From: Lachnospiraceae bacterium UBA7143
GTDB lineage: Bacteria > Bacillota > Clostridia > Lachnospirales > Lachnospiraceae
Length of the DNA stretch: 39,482 nt
Assembly: GCA_002491905.1 (NCBI GenBank)
Contig: DKWV01000058.1
Coordinates: forward strand, 1-39,482
Reading direction: 5' to 3'
The notes beneath the pieces were generated by a model. The model ran no database searches and was not told the origin of the DNA. It saw only the letters and a program-made list of their open reading frames with translations. Made by a program: the position numbers and the translations under genes. Shown here one piece after another: positions 25,656 to 32,893 of the stretch (positions within the stretch are counted from its first letter, which is position 1; each line of letters begins with the position of its first letter).

Positions 25656-25682
25656 GGGGGTTATTCGACGTCCTTTGAGATT

Positions 25683-25716
25683 AAAAGGTGTGCTGTCTAT
25701 TGACAACATACCTTTT
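25683..25716 (+). terminator. Likely terminator of the pilus operon
   Basis: AAAAGGTGTG (25683-25692) pairs with CATACCTTTT (25707-25716), then TGTC with GACA inside, around a TATT loop with one C-A mismatch. It lies 28 bases after the sortase stop. The T-run is inside the stem and the tail is TTTTGCTTTAT. It overlaps the -35 of the next promoter. Confidence 0.55.
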
Positions 25717-25728
25717 GCTTTATATGAT
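25700..25728 (+). promoter_or_regulatory. Strong sigma-A promoter for the His/Cys-rich secreted protein
   Basis: TTGACA (25700-25705), exactly 17 bases, TATGAT (25723-25728). Start would be near 25735, shortly before GGAGGTG (25745-25751). It overlaps the terminator hairpin of the preceding operon. Confidence 0.8.
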
Positions 25729-25758
25729 AAAGATATCAATATATGGAGGTGAGCATCT

Positions 25759-26076
25759 GTGCGGATAAAGAGATTATTTGCATATGGGGCGGCGGGCTTG
25801 CTCATGGCCGGAATGGTCGTAACGCCTGTGTCAGCTCACGGACATCATAGTCAGACAGATACCGCGACGAAAGCGGTTTGTTCCGTGTGCACGGTGGAGG
25901 GCTGTACGGAGACAGGCTATCATACCCACGACGGCCAGGCTTATTGCGGCTATAATCATGCGAACGGCTATTGCGACAATTCCTGTGTGGGACAAAGCAG
26001 CGGGCAGAGCGCGGGACAGGGTGTAAGGCAGTCGGGCGGCCACCACAGTGGCCATCACGGAAGACATCACTCGTAA
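25759..26076 (+). CDS. Small secreted His/Cys-rich protein, probably metal-binding
   Basis: A 105-residue exported protein with no recognised family. GTG start at 25759 after GGAGGTG. A signal peptide occupies residues 1-26 (cleavage after VSA). The mature protein begins HGHHS, then has a Cys/His core: CSVCTVEGC, GYHTHDGQAYCGYNH and YCDNSC, seven Cys in all. The tail is Gly/Ser/Gln and ends HHSGHHGRHHS. The ends look like metal-chelating tails and the core like a small disulfide or zinc module. It has its own promoter, so it need not belong to the pilus operon. Zinc or copper capture at the cell surface is possible, but the sequence does not prove it. Confidence 0.75.
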   Translation: MRIKRLFAYGAAGLLMAGMVVTPVSAHGHHSQTDTATKAVCSVCTVEGCTETGYHTHDGQAYCGYNHANGYCDNSCVGQSSGQSAGQGVRQSGGHHSGHHGRHHS

Positions 26077-26099
26077 TCAGTCAAAATACGGTATCATTG

Positions 26100-26140
26100 A
26101 CGGGCAGCATTATGGTAATTCCATATTGCTGCCCGTTTTG
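26100..26140 (+). terminator. Rho-independent terminator after the His/Cys-rich gene
   Basis: ACGGGCAGCA (26100-26109) and TGCTGCCCGT (26127-26136) are perfect 10-bp arms, with TATGG/CCATA pairing inside, followed by TTTTG. Confidence 0.85.
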
Positions 26141-26229
26141 TGCGCAGTTCAGCACGCGCCCATGCGCAAAGTCGCAGCTTCGCTGCTTTCCCGCTGCTTG
26201 CGCAGCTAACTTTGCTTATGACCGGGCGC
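26140..26229. repeat. Cloverleaf-like inverted-repeat element
   Basis: Nested arms: GCGCC (26156-26160) with GGCGC (26225-26229); CAT (26161-26163) with ATG (26218-26220); GCAAAGT (26166-26172) with ACTTTGC (26209-26215). Inside are two hairpins, GCAGC-TTC-GCTGC (26174-26186) and GCTGC-TTGC-GCAGC (26193-26206). GTGC/GCAC brackets the left edge. No ORF fits. It looks like an interspersed palindromic repeat or a structured RNA. Confidence 0.6.
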
Positions 26230-26234
26230 TCCCT

Positions 26235-26294
26235 CAGAGCATCATTCGCCATCCAAATTCGTGCAAGCACGATTTGTCAGGCAAATATGCTCTG
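26235..26294. repeat. Long imperfect hairpin next to the cloverleaf element
   Basis: CAGAGCAT (26235-26242) pairs with ATGCTCTG (26287-26294), ATT with AAT and GCC with GGC further in. The tip is AAAT-CGTG-CAAG-CACG-ATTT (26255-26275). With 26140-26229 it makes up most of the 415 bases without a gene between 26077 and 26491; terminator, promoter and operator account for the rest. Confidence 0.55.
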
Positions 26295-26329
26295 GCTGAA
26301 CTGTTATTCAAATATTTGGAAAATATGCA

Positions 26330-26358
26330 TTGACAAGTTCTGTGCAATTTGTTATCAT
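26330..26358 (+). promoter_or_regulatory. Sigma-A promoter of the glycan cluster
   Basis: TTGACA (26330-26335), a 17-base spacer, TATCAT (26353-26358). Predicted start near 26365, giving a leader of about 127 bases before ATG 26492. Confidence 0.8.
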
Positions 26359-26369
26359 TTGAATATGAA

Positions 26370-26379
26370 CAACCGATTG
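26370..26379. promoter_or_regulatory. LacI-type operator at the start of the glycan cluster
   Basis: CAACCGATTG is a CAAnCGnTTG palindrome with a central CG, centred about 10 bases after the predicted transcription start, where bound repressor would block initiation. It shares its core with the site at 9471-9482 before the LacI-family gene; both continue into GCGCA. Confidence 0.6.
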
Positions 26380-26491
26380 CGCAAAGTGAAATCTACCAAA
26401 CAAATGGCGGAATGAGAGAGCAATGTGTGGAAAAGCGCCGTCGGTAGCACAGAAAATAGCGGCAATTTATGAAAAACGGAGGGCAGGGCAT

Positions 26492-28330
26492 ATGGATAAG
26501 TTTATTGTAAACATCATCCATCGTCCGGAGATGGTACCTGAGTACGCGGAAAAGGTAACCGGACACGGCAAAGAGGAGGATATCGGAAGGAAAGAGCTTC
26601 TGACAGAATCCCTCGACATCTTTAAAACACAGCAGGCGATTGCGCACAAGAACGGATTAAAGACGACGATCCAGATGACTTACGCTTCTTTATTTAACGA
26701 TGAGGCGGTGGCGCTGGCGAAGGCGGACCACGAGCAGTACGGCGACGAGATCGCGCTGTCCCTGCTTGGTCTTCCATGTGAAGAGTTCCGCGAGAAATAC
26801 AAGACGAAAGATTTCTGCATCTGGATGTTCTCTATGGAAGACAAGAAGTCCATCGTGGACGATGTGTTCGGCAAATTCCATGACAGGTTCGGCTTCTACC
26901 CGGAGTCTACGGGTTCCTACTATATGGATGCCGATCTGATCAACTACATCAAAGAGAAATATCCTATGGTGAAGTGCGCCGTGGCTACCTGCTGGGAGGA
27001 AGGCCCGAAAGCGTACCACACCTGCAACAATTCCTGGTACACCTTTATGGATGGCGGTCCCTGGGCGCCCTGGATTCCGAGTAAGCAGAATACTCATGCG
27101 CCGGCGGCGAACGAGGCGGAGGATTCCGGTATCGTGGCGATTCCCCATCTGTCCCGCGACCTGATTGCCTGCTATGACGGCAACGGCTCCAATTTCGGCA
27201 CACATCCGCAGAATGTGCTGCGCAGTATGTGTTATGATTCGAAGACGTGGGAATATCCGTATCTGTACAACCTGATCGACCAGTTCCGGGCGTTGGCGAA
27301 GTACAACAACGGCTACGCCTACAACATGATGTTCGTGGGACCTGGCTGGATGAACAAGATGGGACGCTGGGAGGCTCCTTACGAACTGCTCCTAAAATCC
27401 TACGAGGACGGCATGGCATATTACGGTCAGCTCAAGAAAGAAGGAAAGCTTTCCGATATGACTATGGCAGAGTTCGCGGACTTTTACCGTGCGAACAGAA
27501 GGCTGACGGAGCCGGAGTGTGCGCTGTGGAGAGATATTTTATACGGATCGGACAAACAGCTTTTCTGGTACTGTGATCCTTTTATGCGCGTCTGCGCCAA
27601 CATGGATCAGGGAGGCGCGATCGTGGATCTGCGGCCTTATGCGGCGAAGCTCGAGTGGCCGGTGGGTATCGGCACGAAGCATGTGACGGATGCCTCCTAT
27701 CCGTTCCTGATTCAGGAGAAGTACAGGGCGGGCTATTTTACCCACTATGCGGGCGAGGGTACGGTCAGAAGCGCGAAGCTGACCCACAACGGTGAGGAAG
27801 TGGATCTGTGTCTCTGTCGGACGAAGGCGCATTTCTCGCAGGAGGGCAACACGAGAATCCTGACCCTTGATCCGGTGGATATTGAGTTCTATGATCTGAC
27901 GGTGAAACTGCAGACAAAGATGTACTTTGAGGAGGGCAGCTCCAATATCAAGATCGAGAGAACGATTCTTTCGATGAGCGACCCGAATGCGGAGGTGGAG
28001 ATCAACGAGTATATGGTGGCATGTTACGGCACCACGGAATACTCGGAGGATATGACCAATGTGAAACTGTCCGTAACGGACGGCTCCAGAACGGAGAAGA
28101 TCGACTACGCTTACAAGTGCCGCGAGGCGCAGATGCAGGGCGCGACAGAGGCCGTTGCGGTGGTACCCGAGATCGGGACGCGGGTTTCTTTAAGCTGCGA
28201 AAAGAAGGAAGCGACAGGTTACATCAGAGAGGGTTACGCGTTCTCCCCGATGTTTACGTTAGGCTACACCACCCAGTTAAAAGATAAGGAGGTATTTGCG
28301 ACATGGCTCAATCTGGCAAAGGCAAATTAA
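26492..28330 (+). CDS. Unrecognised 612-residue protein of the glycan cluster
   Basis: I do not recognise the family. The start is ATG 26492 after GGAGG (26478-26482); the 23 upstream codons are probably leader. No signal peptide or membrane helix is present, so it should be cytoplasmic. Residues about 1-400 alternate hydrophobic strands and helices with acidic, aromatic-rich loops (FCIWMFSMEDKKS, GFYPESTGSYYMDADLI, MDGGPWAPWIPSKQNTH). Residues about 420-600 look all-beta (VDLCLCRTKAHF, DIEFYDLTVKL, EINEYMVACYG). A barrel followed by a beta-sandwich recalls GH57/GH38-type hydrolases, but this is a guess from architecture. It shares a 28-base overlap with the zinc-ribbon gene and precedes GH53, which fits intracellular oligosaccharide processing under the LacI-type operator. 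Confidence 0.6.
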   Translation: MDKFIVNIIHRPEMVPEYAEKVTGHGKEEDIGRKELLTESLDIFKTQQAIAHKNGLKTTIQMTYASLFNDEAVALAKADHEQYGDEIALSLLGLPCEEFREKYKTKDFCIWMFSMEDKKSIVDDVFGKFHDRFGFYPESTGSYYMDADLINYIKEKYPMVKCAVATCWEEGPKAYHTCNNSWYTFMDGGPWAPWIPSKQNTHAPAANEAEDSGIVAIPHLSRDLIACYDGNGSNFGTHPQNVLRSMCYDSKTWEYPYLYNLIDQFRALAKYNNGYAYNMMFVGPGWMNKMGRWEAPYELLLKSYEDGMAYYGQLKKEGKLSDMTMAEFADFYRANRRLTEPECALWRDILYGSDKQLFWYCDPFMRVCANMDQGGAIVDLRPYAAKLEWPVGIGTKHVTDASYPFLIQEKYRAGYFTHYAGEGTVRSAKLTHNGEEVDLCLCRTKAHFSQEGNTRILTLDPVDIEFYDLTVKLQTKMYFEEGSSNIKIERTILSMSDPNAEVEINEYMVACYGTTEYSEDMTNVKLSVTDGSRTEKIDYAYKCREAQMQGATEAVAVVPEIGTRVSLSCEKKEATGYIREGYAFSPMFTLGYTTQLKDKEVFATWLNLAKAN

Positions 28331-28521
28331 ATTACAGGTGTCCCTCCTGCTTTATGAGAGACTTGGATATTGATATGTTTTATGATAAGGATAAGAAGGA
28401 GTATCACTGCATCCGCTGCCAGTATGTGGGGACGGAGGAGGATGTGCTCGAAAAAAACGAGCTGGTGCGGTTTCGGTATAAGGCTGCGATGAAGCGGTTT
28501 ACAAAGTTTGATTTCGATTAA
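28303..28521 (+). CDS. Small zinc-ribbon protein
   Basis: A 72-residue protein with two CxxC knuckles, CPSC (from residue 13) and CIRC (about residue 36), 20 residues apart, forming a rubredoxin-like zinc ribbon. The C-terminus is basic and aromatic (RFRYKAAMKRFTKF). AAGGAGG upstream gives good initiation even though the ATG lies 28 bases inside the previous gene, so the two are translationally coupled. Function unknown; the ribbon could bind nucleic acid or a protein partner. It lies 15 bases before the GH53 gene in the same operon. Confidence 0.75.
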   Translation: MAQSGKGKLNYRCPSCFMRDLDIDMFYDKDKKEYHCIRCQYVGTEEDVLEKNELVRFRYKAAMKRFTKFDFD

Positions 28522-28536
28522 AGTGAGGCCAAAAAT

Positions 28537-29652
28537 ATGAAATTCTATAAGGGTATGGACATATCCACGATCAAGGAAGTGGAGAGCCTGGGCGGGAAAT
28601 TTTACGACCACGGCGAAGAGAAGGACGTGTTTGAGATCCTGAAGAGCTATGGGACGAATGCGGTCAGGCTCCGTCTGTGGAACGATCCATACTCGGAGGA
28701 CGGTACGCCTTACGGGGCGGGCACGAACGATCTGGCGACGACGGTGGAGCTGGCAAAACGGGCGAAGTCGCACGGAATGGATGTGCTGCTCTGTATGCAC
28801 TACAGCGATTTCTGGGCAGACCCGGGAAAACAGCGCGTGCCAAAGGCATGGCGGGGCATGGATGCGGACCAGTTGACCGAAGCGGTCTATAACTTTACCA
28901 GGGACACCCTGTTGACTCTGCGCGATGCAGGGGCGTACCCGGATCTGATCCAGATCGGCAATGAGCTGACGAACGGGATGCTCTGGCCGTACGGAAAGCT
29001 GCTGGAATGCGGCAATTACGACAATCTGGCGCGGTTTGTCAGTGCGGGCATTCGGGCGGTACGCTCTCTGGACACAGCCATGCCGGTGATGATCCATCTG
29101 GACAACGGCGGCAATGCGCCGATGTACCGTGACTGGTTTGATCATTATATAGAGCGGGGAGAGGATTTCCAGATGATCGGGCTGTCCTATTATCCGTTCT
29201 GGCACGGCAGTCTGGAGGACCTGCAGAACAATATGAACGATCTGGCGGTGCGCTACGGCAAGGAGCTGGTGATTGCGGAGGTTTCTATGGGCTATACGAT
29301 GGAGGACTATGCATCTTACGAGAAACTTCCGCCGGACGGGCGCAAGGGTTACGCCACAAAACCTGCGCTGGTGGAAAAGCTGCCGTTTCCCATGTCGAAG
29401 GAGGGGCAGGCGGACTTTATGCGGGCGTTGTTCCGCGTGATCGACCAAGTGCCGGAGAACAAATGCAGAGGATTTTTCTACTGGGAACCGGCATGGATTC
29501 CCGTGCCGGGATCGGGCTGGGCCAATGAGCCGGCGCTCCGATATATAGAGGAAAACGGCCCCGGCGGCAATGAATGGGCGAATCAGGCATTGCTTGACTA
29601 TAACGGTCAATCACTGCCCGCACTGGAGGTGATACGCAGTTACAGGGTGTGA
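28537..29652 (+). CDS. GH53 endo-beta-1,4-galactanase, cytoplasmic
   Basis: A 371-residue glycoside hydrolase family 53 enzyme, which cleaves beta-1,4-linked galactan. Landmarks are FYKGMDISTIKEVESLGG at the N-terminus, NAVRLRLWNDPY, the acid/base E143 in QIGNELTNGMLWP, and the nucleophile E248 in LVIAEVSMGYT. RGFFYWEPAWIPVPG near the C-terminus is also typical. There is no signal peptide, unlike the common exported enzymes, so it should act inside the cell on imported galacto-oligosaccharides. The transporter genes follow directly; its stop codon is embedded in a cre-like palindrome that starts the control region of that operon. Confidence 0.92.
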   Translation: MKFYKGMDISTIKEVESLGGKFYDHGEEKDVFEILKSYGTNAVRLRLWNDPYSEDGTPYGAGTNDLATTVELAKRAKSHGMDVLLCMHYSDFWADPGKQRVPKAWRGMDADQLTEAVYNFTRDTLLTLRDAGAYPDLIQIGNELTNGMLWPYGKLLECGNYDNLARFVSAGIRAVRSLDTAMPVMIHLDNGGNAPMYRDWFDHYIERGEDFQMIGLSYYPFWHGSLEDLQNNMNDLAVRYGKELVIAEVSMGYTMEDYASYEKLPPDGRKGYATKPALVEKLPFPMSKEGQADFMRALFRVIDQVPENKCRGFFYWEPAWIPVPGSGWANEPALRYIEENGPGGNEWANQALLDYNGQSLPALEVIRSYRV

Positions 29653-29663
29653 AAACGTTTTCC
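29649..29663. promoter_or_regulatory. cre-like / LacI-type palindrome
   Basis: GAAAACGTTTTC (29651-29662) is a perfect palindrome. With its flanks it matches the CcpA catabolite-response consensus (TGWNANCGNTNWCA) except at the last base. It overlaps the GH53 stop codon and sits just upstream of the -35 at 29666. CcpA or another LacI-family protein could bind. Confidence 0.6.
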
Positions 29664-29665
29664 TA

Positions 29666-29695
29666 TTGACAAAACGTATAAGAGGGTGGTAAATT
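29666..29695 (+). promoter_or_regulatory. Promoter of the sugar ABC transporter operon
   Basis: TTGACA (29666-29671), an 18-base spacer, TAAATT (29690-29695). Transcription would begin near 29702, giving a leader of about 235 bases before the binding-protein gene. Confidence 0.7.
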
Positions 29696-29724
29696 TTATT
29701 TATAATCATCAATGAAATTTTCGC

Positions 29725-29769
29725 AGAAAGGACTAGTCCTTTCTCTATATCCTAATATATTAGGATATA
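29725..29769. repeat. Two adjacent perfect palindromes in the transporter leader
   Basis: 29725-29744 is a 20-bp perfect palindrome centred on CTAG. One base later, 29746-29769 is a 24-bp perfect palindrome centred on TATA. Neither is followed by a T-run. In RNA they would be two strong hairpins; in DNA they could bind dimers. Confidence 0.7.
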
Positions 29770-29781
29770 AAAACCCTGACT

Positions 29782-29812
29782 GCCCGTAAACGCCGGGCGG
29801 CCGGAAACGGCC
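29782..29812 (+). ncRNA. Two abutting GC-rich hairpins in the transporter leader
   Basis: GCCCG/CGGGC (29782-29798, loop TAAACGC) is followed without a gap by GGCCG-GAAA-CGGCC (29799-29812), which has a GNRA tetraloop. Abutting stems could stack. With the palindromes upstream they form a leader about 110 bases before the ribosome binding site. I cannot match it to a known riboswitch. Confidence 0.4.
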
Positions 29813-29936
29813 GGAGAGTGAGACGGTAAACAGCGGTATAAAATGCGGAATTGCGGTAAAATGACTTGCGATCCTGCGTTTTGTATAGAAACCCAAAAAT
29901 GACTTTTGTTACAAAGTCGAAAGGAGAGAGTAAATT

Positions 29937-31301
29937 ATGAAAAAGAAAGTATTGGCAACATTACTGGCAACAGCGATGACTGTCGGCTGTCTGACAGGCT
30001 GCGGCGGCGGTGCGGCGGAGTCACCCGCGGCGGAAGCTCCGGCAGCGGAGGCACCTGCGGCAGAGGAGCCTGCGGCGGAAGCTCCGGCAGCGGATGAGGC
30101 GCCTGAGGTAGAGGCTCCCGCGACTGCAGAGGAGGGGACAGACCCGGTTGCAAACCTGATTGCGGCAACGACAGGCACGGTAACACTTAAGGTATGGGCT
30201 TCCGAGGAGGACCAGGATCTCACAAACAAGCTGTTAGATGACTTTAAGGCGGCTTATCCGGATGTAACCTTTGACATTACCCTCGGTGCGGAGAGCGAGT
30301 CTACCGCGAAGGATACGGTTCTTACGGATGTAGAGGCGGTTGCGGATGTGTATGCGTTTGCGGACGACCAGATCAACGATCTGGTAAATGCCGGCGCACT
30401 GCAGGAGGTAGTGGCGAACTACACCTTTGATGTGGTAAATGAAAATGCAACCGGCGCCGTGGAGGCGGCTGCTGTGGACGGTAAGGTATATGCTTACCCG
30501 ATGACGGCTGATAACGGTTACTTTATGTTCTACGACTCTTCCGTTTTCTCCGAGAGCGACGTGCAGTCCCTGGAGAAGATGATAGAGGTGGCTGACGCGG
30601 CAGGAAAGAAGATCGCTATGGATATTTCCAACGGTTGGTATATCTATTCTTTCTTCCAGGGCGCAGGGCTTGAGCTGAAGCTGAATGACGACGGCCTTAC
30701 CAACACCTGTACATGGAACGGCCCCGGCGGTACGGATGTAGCGCAGGCAATCCTTGACCTGACAGCATCAGGCGTACTTGTGGATATGAGTGACGAGGAT
30801 ATGGCTACCCAGATTGCAGAGGGCAATGTGGTTGCATGTGTAAACGGTACATGGAGAGCAGAGACGGCAGCGGAAGCATGGGGAGACAATTATGCTGCAA
30901 CCAAACTTCCCACCTTCAAGGCAGGCGGCAAGGACTGCCAGATGTCTTCCTACTCAGGTTACAAGCTGGTGGGTGTGAATCCCCATTCCGCTAACGTTGG
31001 CTGGGCAATGCTCCTTGCAGAGTTCCTTACCAACGAGGCGGCGCAGACGGCAAGATTTGAAGCAAGAGGCCTTGGCCCCTCAAACCTTGCGGCAGCATCT
31101 TCCGATGCGGTTCAGGCAAACCCGGCGATCGCCGCTCTGGCGGAGCAGGCAGCATACGCTACGCCCCAGCGTGTAGGCGGCAACTTCTGGTCTCCCGCAG
31201 AGACGCTTGGACAGATTCTTGCATCCGGCAATCCTGACGGAACGGATCTGCAGGAGCTTCTGGATACGACGGTAGAAGGTATCACGGCGCCTGTCGAGTG
31301 A
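29937..31301 (+). CDS. Sugar ABC transporter binding lipoprotein (MalE-like)
   Basis: A 454-residue extracellular solute-binding protein of family 1, the receptor for an oligosaccharide importer. Residues 1-21 are a lipoprotein signal with the lipidated Cys at 22 (LTGC). A low-complexity Ala/Pro/Glu linker (about residues 26-60) follows, then the binding domain (LKVWASEEDQDLTNKL, FADDQINDLVNAGAL, YPMTADNGYFMFYDSS, FFQGAGLELKLNDDG). AAAGGAGAGAG supports the ATG. It is the first gene after the promoter at 29666 and is separated from the permeases by a terminator-like hairpin, which would give more binding protein than permease. Maltodextrin is the likeliest ligand given the amylase downstream, with galacto-oligosaccharide as the alternative given GH53 upstream. 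Confidence 0.92.
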   Translation: MKKKVLATLLATAMTVGCLTGCGGGAAESPAAEAPAAEAPAAEEPAAEAPAADEAPEVEAPATAEEGTDPVANLIAATTGTVTLKVWASEEDQDLTNKLLDDFKAAYPDVTFDITLGAESESTAKDTVLTDVEAVADVYAFADDQINDLVNAGALQEVVANYTFDVVNENATGAVEAAAVDGKVYAYPMTADNGYFMFYDSSVFSESDVQSLEKMIEVADAAGKKIAMDISNGWYIYSFFQGAGLELKLNDDGLTNTCTWNGPGGTDVAQAILDLTASGVLVDMSDEDMATQIAEGNVVACVNGTWRAETAAEAWGDNYAATKLPTFKAGGKDCQMSSYSGYKLVGVNPHSANVGWAMLLAEFLTNEAAQTARFEARGLGPSNLAAASSDAVQANPAIAALAEQAAYATPQRVGGNFWSPAETLGQILASGNPDGTDLQELLDTTVEGITAPVE

Positions 31302-31304
31302 GTA

Positions 31305-31347
31305 AATTCCTTCGGAATTAACTCTCGAGGACTGCTTCGCAGCCTCG
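31305..31347 (+). repeat. Two small hairpins after the binding-protein gene
   Basis: AATTCC-TTC-GGAATT (31305-31319), then CGAGG-A-CTGC-TTC-GCAG-CCTCG (31326-31347). A similar AATTC-TTCG-GAATT hairpin recurs at 36986-36999. They may protect the 3' end of the binding-protein mRNA or belong to an interspersed repeat. Confidence 0.5.
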
Positions 31348-31362
31348 GCTAATAAGCAAAAC

Positions 31363-31397
31363 AGAGAGGGTGAGTGACGTTCACTCACCCTCTTTCT
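31363..31397 (+). terminator. Strong, probably partial, terminator between binding protein and permeases
   Basis: Perfect 13-bp arms (31365-31377 and 31381-31393) around CGT, extendable to 15 pairs, followed by TTTCT. No new promoter is obvious before the permease gene, so read-through probably sets a lower permease level. Confidence 0.8.
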
Positions 31398-31465
31398 AAA
31401 AAGAGAGTTATTTCATATTAAAGGGGTTTTTGATTGCAGAAAACGACTTTGGCATGGAGGTTCAT

Positions 31466-32893
31466 ATGAAGAAGGCATTAAACGCGATAGGAAATTATTT
31501 TAAGAATATTGGAATTGCCTTTGTCAAGGGAGATGTGTGGGTCAAGCTGTCAGCAGTTCTGATGGGCGCGGGTTACATGGCCAGAAAACAGGTGATCAAC
31601 GGTATTATCATGTTTCTGGTGGAAGCGCTGTTTGTCGTGCTGTGTGTCGGCTATGCGGCACCAAACCTTGCTAAGTTCGGAACACTCGGTACAGTGCAGT
31701 TTGAGCAGGTATTTGACCCACTGACTATGACCAGTACGGTCAACGACTACGATAATTCTTTCCTGATTCTGCTCAATTCCATTATTGCACTGTTTCTCAT
31801 TGTTGTATTTATCCTGTTCTGGATCGCAAACATGAAAGCTGTTTACCGTTTGCAGATTCGGAAAGAAAACGGAGAGCACATCAATACCTTTAAGGAAGAT
31901 GTGCAGTCGTTATTCAACGAAAAATTTCATATTACACTGTTGACGCTGCCGGCGATCGGTATTATCCTGATGAATATTCTGCCGATTCTGGTGTTGGTGG
32001 CGGTGGCGTTCACCAACTATGACCAGCAGCATATGCCGCCCAATTCCCTGTTTACGTGGGTAGGGTGGTCAAACTTCAAGAATCTGTTCACGGATTCCGT
32101 GACGGTGACTTTTGGCTATTCTTTTAGAAAAGTACTGACTTGGACACTGGAGTGGGCGGTGCTTGCCACCTTTACGACGTATATCGGTGGTATTCTGCTC
32201 GCCAAGTTTATCAATAATAAGAAGACGAAACTGCCAAAGATGTGGAGAACGCTCTTTATTATCGCGATTGCGGTACCACAGTTCGTTACCTTGCTTCTAG
32301 TGCGTAACTTCTTCGCTGACAGCGGTATCGTCAATACCTTCTGTACCAATATCGGGCTTACGGATTTTCTCAGGAATGTGGGGCTTGTCCCTTCCAACTT
32401 AAGTTATATTCCGTTTCTGACTAACCCGGGCTGGGCGAAAGTGATGATCGTCATTATCAATATCTGGGTCGGCATTCCCTATCAGATGCTGATCGCAACG
32501 GGCGTCCTGATGAATATTCCCGAGGATCAGATCGAGAGCGCGAGGATCGACGGCGCGAATCCTTTCCAGATCTTTGTGAAGATCACGATGCCGTACATGC
32601 TTTTCGTGACCGGGCCAAGCCTGATTACGGATTTTGTAAAGAACATCAACAACTTTAACGTGATTTATCTGTTGACGCAGGATGTGTATGTCACAAGCGA
32701 TCAGCTTCTCGCAAACTCCAATGCGAAGGAGATCGATCTGTTGGTTACCTGGCTGTTCCGCCTGACGAACGAGTATTACAACTATAAGATGGCGTCTGTG
32801 ATCGGTATTATCGTATTTATCATCTGTGCGGCGTTTACACTCGTTACCTTTACACGGACAATTAAGGGAGATAAGGAGGAGGAATTTCAATAA
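31466..32893 (+). CDS. Sugar ABC transporter permease, MalF-like
   Basis: A 475-residue integral membrane subunit of the importer. ATG 31466 follows GGAGG at 31456-31460; upstream in-frame codons to 31430 lack a good site. An N-terminal extension carries about two extra membrane helices (MARKQVINGIIMFLVEALF and a stretch near residues 95-120), as in MalF. The coupling motif that contacts the ATPase is ESARIDGANPFQIFVKI, near residue 360. The last codon overlaps the start of the MalG-like gene (TAATG). No ATP-binding subunit is encoded in the window, so a shared ATPase of the MsmX type from elsewhere is expected. Confidence 0.92.
   Translation: MKKALNAIGNYFKNIGIAFVKGDVWVKLSAVLMGAGYMARKQVINGIIMFLVEALFVVLCVGYAAPNLAKFGTLGTVQFEQVFDPLTMTSTVNDYDNSFLILLNSIIALFLIVVFILFWIANMKAVYRLQIRKENGEHINTFKEDVQSLFNEKFHITLLTLPAIGIILMNILPILVLVAVAFTNYDQQHMPPNSLFTWVGWSNFKNLFTDSVTVTFGYSFRKVLTWTLEWAVLATFTTYIGGILLAKFINNKKTKLPKMWRTLFIIAIAVPQFVTLLLVRNFFADSGIVNTFCTNIGLTDFLRNVGLVPSNLSYIPFLTNPGWAKVMIVIINIWVGIPYQMLIATGVLMNIPEDQIESARIDGANPFQIFVKITMPYMLFVTGPSLITDFVKNINNFNVIYLLTQDVYVTSDQLLANSNAKEIDLLVTWLFRLTNEYYNYKMASVIGIIVFIICAAFTLVTFTRTIKGDKEEEFQ

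Noticed and set aside
28327..29610. 427-codon minus-strand ORF opposite the GH53 gene, and a similar one at 35534-36922 opposite the OFA gene
   Set aside because: No family features or initiation sites; the plus strands encode recognisable proteins with catalytic residues or membrane helices.
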